Shown piece after piece: positions 26,615-36,342 of a stretch of 64,000 bases of DNA. The number at the start of each line of letters is the position of its first letter. Position 1 is the first letter of the stretch. A model generated the notes under the pieces. That model saw only the letters and a program-made list of their open reading frames with translations, was not told the origin of the DNA and did not search any database. The stretch is from Streptomyces sp. QL37 (GTDB lineage Bacteria > Actinomycetota > Actinomycetes > Streptomycetales > Streptomycetaceae): contig NZ_PTJS01000001.1 in the NCBI RefSeq assembly GCF_002941025.1, forward strand, positions 4,779,472-4,843,471. The letters run 5' to 3'. Made by a program: the position numbers and the translations under genes.

Positions 26615-26660
26615 AAATCATGCAAGCATGCTTGCTTGTTTTCTGGGGCGCTGGCATGCT
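26615..26660 (+). promoter_or_regulatory. Promoter and TetR-type operator of the catabolic operon
   Basis: GCAAGCATGCTTGC (26622-26635) is a perfect 14-bp palindrome; symmetry continues outward to 26615-26642 with 24 of 28 positions paired. A -35-like TTGCTT (26632-26637), 17-bp spacer and CATGCT (26655-26660) form a promoter, with the -35 inside the operator. The regulator is most likely the TetR gene ending the operon (36330). Confidence 0.7.
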
Positions 26661-26696
26661 CCGGGGCACACCGCCACGCCCCGAGGGGAGCGCACC

Positions 26697-27503
26697 GTGC
26701 CCGACGCATCGGCCGTGACCGCCGCCGTGCTCGACGACATGCGTGAGGAGAGCGAAGAACTCGACCTGCTCGTAGCGGGGTTGAGCGCAGGCGAGTGGGC
26801 CGCGCCGACGCCCGCCGAAGGGTGGACCGTCGCCCATCAGATCGCCCACCTCAACTGGACCGACGAGGTGGCCCTGACCGCCGCCACCGAACCCGACGCC
26901 TTCGCCGCCGAGGTCGAGAAGGCGCTGGCAGCCCCCGACACCTTCGTCGGCGACGCGGCCGAGGAAGCCGTCACCGCCCTGACCCCCGAAGCGCTGCTCG
27001 TGGAGTGGCGGGAGGGCCGGGCCCGGCTCCAGAAGGCACTCCGAGCGGCGCCCGCCGGGACGAAGCTGCCCTGGTACGGACCGCCGATGAGCATCGCCTC
27101 CATGGCGACCGCACGGCTCATGGAGACCTGGGCCCACGGCCAGGACATCGCCGACGCGCTCGGCGTGACCAGGAAGCCGACCGCCCGGCTGCGACACGTG
27201 GCCAGGATCGGCGTACGCGCCCGGGACTACGCCTACTTCGTACGGGGCCTGCGACCGCCCGCCGAGCAGTTCCGTATCGAACTGCGCGCCGAGGACGGCG
27301 GACTGACCGTGTACGGGCCCGAGGACGCCGGCCAGCGGGTCACCGGGCCGCTCCTCGACTTCTGCCTGCTCGTCACCCAGCGCGCGCACCGGGACGACCT
27401 CGCCGTCGAGGCGGTGGGCGCGGACGCCGGGCAGTGGCTGGACATCGCCCAGGCATTCGCCGGACCCGCAGGCCCCGGACGCCCCCGGAAGACGGACCGA
27501 TGA
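26697..27503 (+). CDS. TIGR03084-family metal-binding protein
   Basis: A 268-residue protein of the TIGR03084 group, with a DinB/maleylpyruvate-isomerase-like N-terminal domain ([18 protein letters not shown], and [14 protein letters not shown], giving the histidine ligands) and an SCP2-like C-terminal part. Its biochemical role is unknown, but it recurs beside AtuA-like and acyl-CoA carboxylase genes. GTG 26697 has GGGGAG eight nt upstream. It is first in the operon, and its stop overlaps the next start (ATGA). Confidence 0.82.
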   Translation: MPDASAVTAAVLDDMREESEELDLLVAGLSAGEWAAPTPAEGWTVAHQIAHLNWTDEVALTAATEPDAFAAEVEKALAAPDTFVGDAAEEAVTALTPEALLVEWREGRARLQKALRAAPAGTKLPWYGPPMSIASMATARLMETWAHGQDIADALGVTRKPTARLRHVARIGVRARDYAYFVRGLRPPAEQFRIELRAEDGGLTVYGPEDAGQRVTGPLLDFCLLVTQRAHRDDLAVEAVGADAGQWLDIAQAFAGPAGPGRPRKTDR

Positions 27504-29203
27504 CCCGGCCGCTGCGCGTCGGCAACGCGTCCGGCTTCTACGGCGACCGCTTCGACGCCCTGCGCGAGATGCTCACCGGCGGCCCGCTGGACGTCCTCAC
27601 CGGGGACTACCTCGCCGAACTCACCATGCTGATCCTCGGCCGCAGCCGCCTCAAGGACCCGGAGCGCGGCTACGCCTCCACCTTCCTGCGACAGCTGGAG
27701 GAAGGGCTCGGGCTGGCCCACGAGCGGGGCGTGAAGATCGTCGCCAACGCCGGCGGTCTCAACCCGGCCGGACTCGCCCGCGCCGTACGGGAGCTGGCGG
27801 AGCGGACCGGTGTGCCCGTGCGCGTCGCGCACGTCGAGGGCGACAGCCGCCCCGTGCCCGACGGATACCTCACGGCCAACGCCTACCTCGGCGGCGGCGG
27901 CATCGCCGCCTGCCTGCGCGCCGGGGCCGACATCGTCGTCACCGGCCGGGTCACCGACGCGGCCCTCGTCACAGGGCCCGCCGCCGCCCACTTCGGCTGG
28001 GCGCCGGAGGACCGTGACGCCCTCGCCGGAGCCGTCGTCGCCGGGCACGTCCTGGAGTGCGGAACCCAGGCCACCGGCGGCAACTACGCCTTCTTCGGCG
28101 ACCACGACATCCGCCGCCCCGGATTCCCGCTCGCCGAGATCCACGAGGACGGCAGCAGCGTCATCACCAAGCACGGCGGCACGGGCGGTGTCGTCGACAT
28201 CGGCACCGTCACCGCCCAGCTGCTCTACGAGACCGGCGGCGCCCGCTACGCCGGCCCCGACGTCACCGCCCGGCTCGACACTGTCACCCTGACGCAGGAC
28301 GGCCCCGACCGGGTGCGGATCAGCGGCGTACGCGGTGAGGCCCCGCCGCCCACGCTCAAGGTCGGGCTCAACCGGCTCGGGGGGTGGCGCAACGAGGTCG
28401 CCTTCGTGCTGACGGGGCTCGACATCGAGGCCAAGGCCCGGCTGGTGCGCGGCCAGTTCGCCGACGCCCTCGACCGCGCGGGCTCGAAACCCGCCGAGGT
28501 GCGGTGGGAGCTCGCCCGCACCGACCGGGCCGACGCCGCCACGGAGGAGACCGCGAGCGCCCTGCTCCGCCTCGTCGTGCGCGACCCGGACGCGGACGCG
28601 GTCGGCCGCGTCGTCTCCGGGGCGGCCGTCGAGCTGGCACTCGGCAGCTACCCGGGCTTCCATGTGACCGCCCCGCCCGGGAAGGGCGCGCCGTACGGGG
28701 TGTTCGAGGCCGCGTACGTACCGGCCGGCGAGGTCGAGCACGTCGCCGTGGGGCCCGACGGGTCCCGGGAGGCCGTCCCGGCGGCCGGCCCGTACCGCCC
28801 GCTGGAGGACGTCCCGGAGCCGGAACTGCCCGAACCGCTGCCCGCCGGGCCCACCCGCACCACCCCCCTCGGACGGATCGCGGGCGCCCGCAGCGGCGAC
28901 AAGGGCGGCGACGCCAACGTCGGCGTATGGGTCCGTGACGACGACGCCTGGCGGTGGCTCGCCCACGAGCTGACCGTCGCGCGGTTCCGGGAGCTGCTGC
29001 CGGAGACCGCCGGGCTCACCGTCGTACGCCATGTCCTGCCGAAGCTGCGGGCGTTGAACTTCGTCGTCCAGGGCCTCCTCGGCGAGGGCGTCGCCGCCCA
29101 GGCCCGCTTCGATCCGCAGGCCAAGGCGGTGGGGGAGTGGCTGCGGTCCCGGCACGTCACCGTGCCCGTACGGCTGCTGGACCGACCGGAGGTGAACGCA
29201 TGA
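27500..29203 (+). CDS. AtuA-family protein (acyclic terpene utilisation)
   Basis: A 567-residue AtuA-family protein. The N-terminal ~440 residues show the DUF1446 core ([71 protein letters not shown]). A C-terminal ~100-residue domain begins [18 protein letters not shown], matching the AtuA ferredoxin-like domain. In Pseudomonas atuA is required for growth on citronellol or geraniol, but its reaction is unproven. Overlaps of 4 bp on both sides tie it to the first gene and to the carboxylase beta subunit. Confidence 0.88.
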   Translation: MTRPLRVGNASGFYGDRFDALREMLTGGPLDVLTGDYLAELTMLILGRSRLKDPERGYASTFLRQLEEGLGLAHERGVKIVANAGGLNPAGLARAVRELAERTGVPVRVAHVEGDSRPVPDGYLTANAYLGGGGIAACLRAGADIVVTGRVTDAALVTGPAAAHFGWAPEDRDALAGAVVAGHVLECGTQATGGNYAFFGDHDIRRPGFPLAEIHEDGSSVITKHGGTGGVVDIGTVTAQLLYETGGARYAGPDVTARLDTVTLTQDGPDRVRISGVRGEAPPPTLKVGLNRLGGWRNEVAFVLTGLDIEAKARLVRGQFADALDRAGSKPAEVRWELARTDRADAATEETASALLRLVVRDPDADAVGRVVSGAAVELALGSYPGFHVTAPPGKGAPYGVFEAAYVPAGEVEHVAVGPDGSREAVPAAGPYRPLEDVPEPELPEPLPAGPTRTTPLGRIAGARSGDKGGDANVGVWVRDDDAWRWLAHELTVARFRELLPETAGLTVVRHVLPKLRALNFVVQGLLGEGVAAQARFDPQAKAVGEWLRSRHVTVPVRLLDRPEVNA

Positions 29204-30795
29204 CCGTCCTGCCCACCGCGCTCGACACCACGGGGCCCGAATACGCCGCCCACCGCGAGGCCATGCTCGCGAAACTCGCCGAGCTGGACACCGAGCACGC
29301 CAAGGCCCTGGCGGGCGGCGGCGAGAAATACACCGCCCGCCACCGGAAGCGCGGCAAGCTCCTCGCCCGTGAGCGGATCGAGCTGCTCGTCGACCCGGAC
29401 ACCCCCTTCCTGGAGCTGTCGCCGCTCGCCGCCTGGGGCAGCGATTACGCGGTCGGCGCCTCGCTGGTCACCGGGATCGGGACCGTGTCCGGCGTGGAGT
29501 GCCTGATCACCGCCAACGACCCGACCGTGCGCGGCGGCGCCTCCAACCCCTGGACCCTGAAGAAGGCCCTGCGCGCCAACGAGATCGCCTTCGCCAACCG
29601 GCTCCCCTGCATCTCGCTGGTGGAGTCCGGGGGCGCCGACCTGCCCTCCCAGAAGGAGATCTTCATCCCCGGCGGGGCGCTCTTCCGCGACCTCACCCGG
29701 CTGTCCGCCGCCGGGATCCCCACCGTCGCCGTGGTGTTCGGGAACTCCACGGCCGGCGGGGCGTACGTCCCCGGCATGTCCGACCACACCGTGATGATCA
29801 AGGAGCAGTCCAAGGTCTTCCTCGGCGGCCCGCCCCTGGTGAAGATGGCGACCGGCGAGGAGAGCGACGACGAGTCGCTCGGCGGCGCCGAGATGCACGC
29901 ACGCACCTCGGGCCTCGCCGACCACTACGCCGTCGACGAGCACGACGCGCTGAGGCAGGCCCGGCGGATCGTAGCCCGGCTCAACTGGCGCAAGGCGCAC
30001 CCGGACCCGGGACCGGCCGAGCCGCCGAAGTACGACGAGGACGAGCTGATCGGGATCGTCCCCGGCGACCTCAAGATCCCCTTCGACCCCCGCGAGGTCA
30101 TCGCCCGCCTCGTCGACGGCTCGGACTTCGACGCCTTCAAGCCGCTCTACGGGACGAGCCTGGTCACCGGCTGGGCCCGCCTGCACGGCTATCCCGTCGG
30201 CATCCTCGCCAACGCGCAGGGCGTGCTGTTCAGCGAGGAGTCGCAGAAGGCCGCGCAGTTCATCCAGCTCGCCAACCAGCGCGACATCCCGCTCCTCTTC
30301 CTGCACAACACCACCGGCTACATGGTCGGCAAGGAGTACGAACAGGGCGGCATCATCAAGCACGGCGCCATGATGATCAACGCGGTGTCGAACTCCCGGG
30401 TCCCCCACCTCTCCGTCCTCATGGGCGCCTCCTACGGCGCCGGGCACTACGGCATGTGCGGCAGGGCCTACGACCCCCGCTTCCTCTTCGCCTGGCCCAG
30501 CAGCAAGTCCGCCGTCATGGGACCCCAGCAGCTCGCCGGCGTCCTCTCGATCGTCGCCCGCGCATCCTCCGCCGCGAAGGGGCTGCCCTACGACGACGAG
30601 GCCGACGCCGGTCTGCGCGCCATGGTGGAACAGCAGATCGAGTCCGAGTCGCTGCCGATGTTCCTCTCGGGGCGGTTGTACGACGACGGGGTCATCGACC
30701 CGCGCGACACCAGGACCGTCCTCGGGATGTGCCTGTCCGCGATCCATACGGCACCGGTCGAAGGCGCGCGCGGCTTCGGCGTCTTCCGGATGTGA
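29200..30795 (+). CDS. Acyl-CoA carboxylase, carboxyltransferase beta subunit
   Basis: A 531-residue biotin-dependent carboxyltransferase with both crotonase-like halves (ANDPTVRGGASNPWTLKK; GNSTAGGAYVPGMSDHTVMI; and EQGGIIKHGAMMINAVSNS, GASYGAGHYGMCGRAYDPRF). Sequence style is that of methylcrotonyl- or geranyl-CoA carboxylase beta subunits, which carboxylate the gamma-methyl of a 2-enoyl-CoA, rather than propionyl-CoA carboxylase. It would pair with the alpha subunit just downstream. The ATG overlaps the AtuA-like stop. Which acyl-CoA is used cannot be decided by eye. Confidence 0.9.
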   Translation: MTVLPTALDTTGPEYAAHREAMLAKLAELDTEHAKALAGGGEKYTARHRKRGKLLARERIELLVDPDTPFLELSPLAAWGSDYAVGASLVTGIGTVSGVECLITANDPTVRGGASNPWTLKKALRANEIAFANRLPCISLVESGGADLPSQKEIFIPGGALFRDLTRLSAAGIPTVAVVFGNSTAGGAYVPGMSDHTVMIKEQSKVFLGGPPLVKMATGEESDDESLGGAEMHARTSGLADHYAVDEHDALRQARRIVARLNWRKAHPDPGPAEPPKYDEDELIGIVPGDLKIPFDPREVIARLVDGSDFDAFKPLYGTSLVTGWARLHGYPVGILANAQGVLFSEESQKAAQFIQLANQRDIPLLFLHNTTGYMVGKEYEQGGIIKHGAMMINAVSNSRVPHLSVLMGASYGAGHYGMCGRAYDPRFLFAWPSSKSAVMGPQQLAGVLSIVARASSAAKGLPYDDEADAGLRAMVEQQIESESLPMFLSGRLYDDGVIDPRDTRTVLGMCLSAIHTAPVEGARGFGVFRM

Positions 30796-30803
30796 GGAAT
30801 CGG

Positions 30804-32777
30804 ATGATCACCGCACTGCTTGTCGCCAACCGGGGCGAGATCGCCTGCCGGATCTTCCGCACCTGCCGTGAGCTGGGCATCTCCACGGTCGCCGTGTACT
30901 CCGACGCGGACGCCGGCGCCCTGCACGTCCGGGAGGCCGACACCGCCGTACGCCTGCCGGGCACCGCACCCGCCGACACGTATCTGCGGGGCGACCTCGT
31001 CGTCGCCGCCGCGCACGCTTCGGGCGCCGACGCCGTGCATCCGGGATACGGCTTCCTCTCGGAGAACGCCGGGTTCGCCCAGGCCGTGCTGGACGCCGGC
31101 CTCGTCTGGGTGGGGCCGCCGGTCAAGGCCATCGAGCTGATGGCGTCCAAGACGCGCGCCAAGGAACTGATGGCCGCCGCCGACGTCCCCCTGCTCGCCC
31201 CGGTCGACCCGGCGAGCGCCACCGTCGCCGATCTGCCCCTGCTGCTGAAGGCGGCGGCGGGCGGCGGCGGGCGCGGGATGCGGATCGTGCGGGAACTGGC
31301 CGCGCTGCCCGCCGAGTTGACCGCTGCCTCCGCCGAAGCCGCGTCCGCCTTCGGGGACGGCGAGGTCTTCGCCGAGCCGTACGTCGAGCGAGGCCGCCAC
31401 GTCGAGGTCCAGGTCATGGCCGACGGCCAGGGCACGGTCTGGGCGCTCGGCACCCGTGACTGCTCGCTCCAGCGCCGCCACCAGAAGGTCATCGAGGAGG
31501 CCCCCGCACCCGGCCTCGACGACGGGCTGCGCCGGACGCTGCACGACGCCGCCGCCGCCGCGGCGCAAGCGGTGGGCTACCGGGGCGCGGGGACCGTCGA
31601 GTTCCTCGTGTCGGCCGAAGGGCGCCCGTACTTCTTGGAGATGAACACCCGGCTCCAGGTCGAACACCCCGTCACCGAAGCGGTGTTCGGCCTCGACCTC
31701 GTCGCCCTGCAACTCCGCGTCGCGGAGGGCGAGGCCCTGCCCGCCGCCGCACCACCGGAGCCTGCCGGGCACGCCGTCGAGGCCCGGCTCTACGCCGAGG
31801 ACCCGGCGCGTGACTGGCAGCCACAGACCGGAGCACTGCTCACATTCGACGTGCCCGACGAACCCGGCATCCGTCTCGACACCGGTTACACCGGCGGCGA
31901 CACCGTCGGGGTGCACTACGACCCGATGCTCGCCAAGGTCATCGCCCACGCCCCGACCCGCACGGAAGCCGTACGCCTCCTCGCCCGCGCCCTGGAACGC
32001 GCCCGTATCCACGGCCCGGTCACCAACCGGGAGCTGCTCGTACGCTCCCTGCGCCACCCGGACTTCACCGAGGTCCGCCTCGACACCGGCTTCTACGACC
32101 GGAACCTGGCGGCCCTGACCGCCGCCACCCCCGGCCACGAGGAGGCCCGCCGTCTCGCCGCCACCGCCGCCGCGATCGCGGCAGCCGCGGGAGCGGGCAG
32201 CGGTCCGGGCCCCGCCCGCCTCGGCGCCTGGCGCAACCTCGCCTCGCAGCCGCAGACCAGGAGCTACCGCGCCGAGCCCGACGGCACCGCGTACGAGATC
32301 GCCTACCGCACGGGCCGGGACGGCACCCCGGCCCCCGGGAGCGGTGAGCGGGTCCTCGCCGCCCGCCCCGACGCGGTCACCCTCGAAACCGCGGGCGTCA
32401 CCCGGCACTTCACCGTCACCACCCACGGCGACCGGGCGTACGTGGACACGGCCGCAGGCTCGTACGCCTTCACCGCCCTGCCCCGCTTCACCGACCCCGC
32501 CGAACGCACCGAGCCCGGCTCCCTGCTCGCCCCCATGCCCGGCACCGTCGTGCGCCTCGCCGACGGGCTCGGGCCCGGTGCGGCCGTCGAGGCCGGGCAG
32601 CCGCTGATCTGGCTGGAGGCGATGAAGATGGAGCACCGCATCCTCGCCCCCGCCTCCGGCACCCTCACCGCGCTCCACGCCACCCCCGGCCTCCAGGTCG
32701 AGGTCGGCGCACTGCTCGCCGTCGTACAGGACGCCCCGGCGCCCGCACCCGCGCACCAGGAGGAGACGACCCCATGA
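30804..32777 (+). CDS. Acyl-CoA carboxylase alpha subunit (biotin carboxylase and BCCP)
   Basis: A 657-residue fusion. The biotin carboxylase half carries LLVANRGEIACRIFRTC, the ATP-grasp loop LKAAAGGGGRGMRIV and EMNTRLQVEHPVTEAV; the C-terminal biotin carrier has EAMKMEH with the biotinylated lysine at K608. It carboxylates biotin with ATP and bicarbonate and hands the carboxyl group to the beta subunit. GAGGAATCGG precedes ATG 30804, eight nt after the beta stop. Layout matches MccA/AtuF, though a BT-like linker region is harder to define. Confidence 0.92.
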   Translation: MITALLVANRGEIACRIFRTCRELGISTVAVYSDADAGALHVREADTAVRLPGTAPADTYLRGDLVVAAAHASGADAVHPGYGFLSENAGFAQAVLDAGLVWVGPPVKAIELMASKTRAKELMAAADVPLLAPVDPASATVADLPLLLKAAAGGGGRGMRIVRELAALPAELTAASAEAASAFGDGEVFAEPYVERGRHVEVQVMADGQGTVWALGTRDCSLQRRHQKVIEEAPAPGLDDGLRRTLHDAAAAAAQAVGYRGAGTVEFLVSAEGRPYFLEMNTRLQVEHPVTEAVFGLDLVALQLRVAEGEALPAAAPPEPAGHAVEARLYAEDPARDWQPQTGALLTFDVPDEPGIRLDTGYTGGDTVGVHYDPMLAKVIAHAPTRTEAVRLLARALERARIHGPVTNRELLVRSLRHPDFTEVRLDTGFYDRNLAALTAATPGHEEARRLAATAAAIAAAAGAGSGPGPARLGAWRNLASQPQTRSYRAEPDGTAYEIAYRTGRDGTPAPGSGERVLAARPDAVTLETAGVTRHFTVTTHGDRAYVDTAAGSYAFTALPRFTDPAERTEPGSLLAPMPGTVVRLADGLGPGAAVEAGQPLIWLEAMKMEHRILAPASGTLTALHATPGLQVEVGALLAVVQDAPAPAPAHQEETTP

Positions 32778-33940
32778 GCACCGTCCTCGAAACCGAAGAG
32801 CACAAGGCCCTCCGCGCCGCCGTAGCCGCACTCGGCAGGCGCTTCGGCCGCGACTACAGCACCGGCCTGGCCCGCAAGGGCGAGCACCCCCGCGAACTCT
32901 GGGAAGAGGCGGGCAAGCTCGGCTACCTCGGCGTCAACCTCCCCGAGGAGTACGGCGGCGGGGGAGGCGGCATGGCCGAGCTCTCCATCGTCCTGGAGGA
33001 GCTCGGGGCCGCCGGAAGCCCCCTGCTCATGATGGTCGTCTCCCCGGCGATCTGCGGCACCGTCATCGCCCGCTTCGGCACCGAGGAGCAGAAACGGGCC
33101 TGGCTCCCGGGCCTCTCCGACGGCTCCCTGACCATGTCCTTCGGCATCACCGAGCCCGACGCCGGCTCCAACTCCCACCGCATCACCACCACGGCCCGAC
33201 GGGACGGGGAGGAGTGGGTCCTCAGCGGACGCAAGGTCTTCATCTCCGGCGTCGACATCTCCGACGCCACCCTGATCGTCGGCCGCACCGAGGACGCGAG
33301 GTCCGGCAGCCTCAAGCCCTGCCTCTTCATCGTCCCCCGCGACGCCCCGGGCTTCTCCCGCACACAGATCGACATGGAGCTCCAGGCTGCGGAGAAGCAG
33401 TTCGAGCTGGTCCTCGACGACGTACGGCTGCCCGCCGACGCGCTCGTCGGCGAGGAGGCGGACACGGGTCTGCTCCAGCTCTTCGCCGGGCTGAACCCCG
33501 AGCGCATCATGGGCGCCGCCTTCGCCATCGGCATGGGCCGCTACGCCGTCGAACGGGCCGTGGACTACGCGAAGACCCGCACCGTCTGGAAGGGCGCGCC
33601 CATCGGCGCCCACCAGGCCATCGCCCACCCGCTCGCCCAGGCCCACATAGAGCTCGAACTCTCCCGGCTGATGATGCAGAAGGCCGCCAGGCTCTACGAC
33701 GACGGCGACGACATCGGCGCCGGAGAGGCCGCCAACATGGCGAAGTACGCCGCCGCCGAAGCCTGTGTCAGGGCCGTCGACCAGGCCGTCCACACCCTCG
33801 GCGGCAACGGCCTCACCCGCGAGTACGGGCTCGCCTCCCTCATCACGGCGGCGCGTGTCTCCCGTATCGCGCCGGTCAGCCGCGAAATGATCCTGAACTA
33901 CGTCTCCCACCAGACCCTGGGCCTGCCGAAGTCGTACTGA
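32774..33940 (+). CDS. Acyl-CoA dehydrogenase
   Basis: A 388-residue FAD enzyme that desaturates an acyl-CoA at the alpha-beta bond. FAD-site landmarks: SFGITEPDAGSNSHRI, ISGVDISDATLIVG and VHTLGGNGLTREYG. The usual C-terminal catalytic YEGT segment is replaced by SRIAPVSREMILNY with no equivalent glutamate. Instead E243 in GLNPERIMGAAF aligns with the helix-G glutamate used by isovaleryl-CoA and long-chain dehydrogenases. The ATG overlaps the alpha-subunit stop. In an Atu-like pathway it would act before the carboxylase (citronellyl-CoA to geranyl-CoA). Confidence 0.9.
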   Translation: MSTVLETEEHKALRAAVAALGRRFGRDYSTGLARKGEHPRELWEEAGKLGYLGVNLPEEYGGGGGGMAELSIVLEELGAAGSPLLMMVVSPAICGTVIARFGTEEQKRAWLPGLSDGSLTMSFGITEPDAGSNSHRITTTARRDGEEWVLSGRKVFISGVDISDATLIVGRTEDARSGSLKPCLFIVPRDAPGFSRTQIDMELQAAEKQFELVLDDVRLPADALVGEEADTGLLQLFAGLNPERIMGAAFAIGMGRYAVERAVDYAKTRTVWKGAPIGAHQAIAHPLAQAHIELELSRLMMQKAARLYDDGDDIGAGEAANMAKYAAAEACVRAVDQAVHTLGGNGLTREYGLASLITAARVSRIAPVSREMILNYVSHQTLGLPKSY

Positions 33941-34033
33941 CGTCGTCCCGACGAGTTCGGCCACGTCCCGGGTCTCCCCATCCGCCCCCGCAGGGGCGAT
34001 TCTGGCTCTCCACCCGCGTCGAAGGGGACCGCC

Positions 34034-35611
34034 ATGGTGTTCCACAGCGAGTACGCAGACGTCCAGCCCCTCGAAAAGCCCATCCACGAAGCCGTCCTCG
34101 GCAACGCCCCGGACTTCGGTGACACCCCCGCCCTGATCGACGGGACCAACGGGATGACCGTCACCTACGGCCAGCTCGACACCTTCCACCGGCGCATCGC
34201 CGCCCACCTCGCCGCGGCGGGCCTGCGCAAGGGCGACGTCCTCGCCCTGCACAGCCCCAACACCATCGCCTACCCGCCCGTCTTCTACGGGGCGACCCGG
34301 GCCGGCGCCACCGTCACGACCATCCACCCGCTGGCCACACCCGAGGAGTTCGCCAAACAGCTGGGGGACTCGGGCGCCCGCTGGATCGTCACCGTCTCCC
34401 CGCTCCTCGACGTCGCCCGCCGGGCCGCCGAACTCGCGGGCGGCATCGAGGAGATCTACGTCTGCGACCAGGCCGAGGGCCACACCTCCGTACTCGACAT
34501 GCTGGGCTCCACCGCCCCCGAGCCCGACATCGCCTTCGACCCGGCCGAGGACATCGCCGTACTCCCGTACTCCTCAGGCACCACGGGCACCCCCAAGGGC
34601 GTCATGCTCACCCACCGCTCCATCGCCACCAACCTGGAGCAGCTGCGGCCGCTCGTCCCTCTCGGCGAACGCGAACGCATCCTGGCGGTGCTGCCCTTCT
34701 TCCACATCTACGGGCTGACCGCCCTCATGAACGGGCCGCTGCGCTACGGCGCCACCGTCGTCGTCCTGCCCCGCTTCGACCTCACGCAGTTCCTCGAAAC
34801 GATCCAGACCCACCGCATCACCGGCCTGTACGTCGCCCCGCCCATCGTCCTGGCCCTCGCCAAGCACCCGCTCGTCGGCGACTACGACCTCTCCTCGGTG
34901 GAGTACATCGTCAGCGCCGCCGCCCCGCTGGACGACCGGCTCGCCGCCGCCTGTTCCACCCGGCTCGGCGTGCCCGCCGTGCGACAGGCCTACGGGATGA
35001 CGGAACTCTCGCCCGGCACCCATGTCGTCCCCCTCGACGCGGAGAACCCGCCGCCCGGCACGGTCGGCAAGCTGCTGCCCGGAACCGAGATGCGGATCGT
35101 CTCGCTCACCGACCCCGGCACCGACGTCCGCGACGGAACCGACGGCGAGATCCTCATCCGCGGCCCCCAGGTGATGAAGGGCTACCTCGGCCGCCCCGAC
35201 GCCACCGCCGCCATGATCGACGAGGAGGGCTGGCTGCACACCGGGGACGTCGGCCGCGTCGACGCGGACGGCTGGCTGTACGTCGTCGACCGGGTCAAGG
35301 AACTCATCAAGTACAAGGGCTACCAGGTCGCCCCCGCCGACCTGGAGGCACTCCTCCTGACCCACCCCTCGATCGCCGACGCCGCCGTCATCGGCGTCCA
35401 CGACACCGACGGCAACGAGATCCCCAAGGCCTACCTGGTGCGCCGGCCGGAAGCGGAGGACCTCACGGAGGACGACGTCATCGCGTACGTCGCCGAACGC
35501 GTCTCCCCGTACAAGAAGGTCAGACGGGCCGAGTTCATCGAGGCGGTGCCCCGCGCGGTGTCCGGCAAGATCCTGCGGCGCGAGCTGCGCGACCGGGAGA
35601 AGACGCGATGA
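34034..35611 (+). CDS. 4-coumarate/cinnamate:CoA ligase-family acyl-CoA synthetase
   Basis: A 525-residue adenylate-forming ligase. The P-loop is LPYSSGTTGTPKGVMLTH, A5 motif is QAYGMTELSPGTH, A8 hinge is LHTGDVGRVDADGW with DRVKELIKYKGYQV, and the catalytic lysine is in AVSGKILRREL. It closely resembles, as far as I recall, the characterised S. coelicolor cinnamate:CoA ligase SCO4383. It probably activates the pathway's acid to its CoA thioester (the AtuH position). AAGGGGA precedes ATG 34034 after a 93-bp gap, the longest gap inside this operon. Confidence 0.9.
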   Translation: MVFHSEYADVQPLEKPIHEAVLGNAPDFGDTPALIDGTNGMTVTYGQLDTFHRRIAAHLAAAGLRKGDVLALHSPNTIAYPPVFYGATRAGATVTTIHPLATPEEFAKQLGDSGARWIVTVSPLLDVARRAAELAGGIEEIYVCDQAEGHTSVLDMLGSTAPEPDIAFDPAEDIAVLPYSSGTTGTPKGVMLTHRSIATNLEQLRPLVPLGERERILAVLPFFHIYGLTALMNGPLRYGATVVVLPRFDLTQFLETIQTHRITGLYVAPPIVLALAKHPLVGDYDLSSVEYIVSAAAPLDDRLAAACSTRLGVPAVRQAYGMTELSPGTHVVPLDAENPPPGTVGKLLPGTEMRIVSLTDPGTDVRDGTDGEILIRGPQVMKGYLGRPDATAAMIDEEGWLHTGDVGRVDADGWLYVVDRVKELIKYKGYQVAPADLEALLLTHPSIADAAVIGVHDTDGNEIPKAYLVRRPEAEDLTEDDVIAYVAERVSPYKKVRRAEFIEAVPRAVSGKILRRELRDREKTR

Positions 35612-36342
35612 CCCTGGCACCCCCGGCCCACGACCGCGGAATCACCACCCTCACCCTCGACTCGCCGGCCAGCCGCAACGCGCTCTCGGCCCGTCTCGTC
35701 GGCGAGCTGACCGAGGCCCTGGCCGGCTGCGCGGCCGACGACACCGTCCGCGCCGTCGTCCTCACCCACACCGGCAACACGTTCTGCGCCGGCGCCGACC
35801 TGACCGCACCGCCCGAACCGGCGGCGTTCGTCGCCCTGATGCGGGCGGTCGTCGCCCTCCCCAAGCCCGTCGTCGCCCGGGTCACCGGGCACGTCCGGGC
35901 CGGGGGCCTCGGGCTCCTCGGGGCGTGCGACATATCCGTGGCGGGCCCGGAGTCCTCCTTCGCCCTCACCGAATCGCGCCTGGGCCTCGCCCCCGCCGTG
36001 ATCTCCCTGCCGCTGCTGCCCCGCCTCGACCCGCGCGCCGCCACCCGCTACTACCTCACCGGTGAACGCTTCGACGCGGTGGAAGCGGCCCGTACCGGGG
36101 TCGTCACCATGGCCGCCGAGGACGTGGACAAGGCGCTCGTACCGGTACTCGACGGACTGCGCAGGGCGTCACCCCAGGGGCTGAAGGCATCGAAGGAGCT
36201 GGTCACGGCTACTGTGCTGAAGAGTTTCGACAGTCACGCCGAAGACCTCATCGCCCGCTCGGCAGCGCTCTTCGCCTCCGACGAAGCACGGGAGGGGATG
36301 ACGGCCTTCCTGGAACGACGGGATCCCGCATGGGTGCTGTGA
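35608..36342 (+). CDS. Enoyl-CoA hydratase/isomerase-family protein
   Basis: A 244-residue crotonase. Oxyanion-hole segments are FCAGADLTAP and VTGHVRAGGLGLLGACD; the second active-site segment reads TESRLGLAPAVISL, with an alanine where hydratases carry a catalytic glutamate next to proline-rich sequence, so the exact chemistry is open. In an Atu-like pathway this would be the isohexenylglutaconyl-CoA hydratase (AtuE) step. The ATG overlaps the ligase stop, and its 3' end overlaps the TetR gene by 13 bp. Confidence 0.85.
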   Translation: MTLAPPAHDRGITTLTLDSPASRNALSARLVGELTEALAGCAADDTVRAVVLTHTGNTFCAGADLTAPPEPAAFVALMRAVVALPKPVVARVTGHVRAGGLGLLGACDISVAGPESSFALTESRLGLAPAVISLPLLPRLDPRAATRYYLTGERFDAVEAARTGVVTMAAEDVDKALVPVLDGLRRASPQGLKASKELVTATVLKSFDSHAEDLIARSAALFASDEAREGMTAFLERRDPAWVL

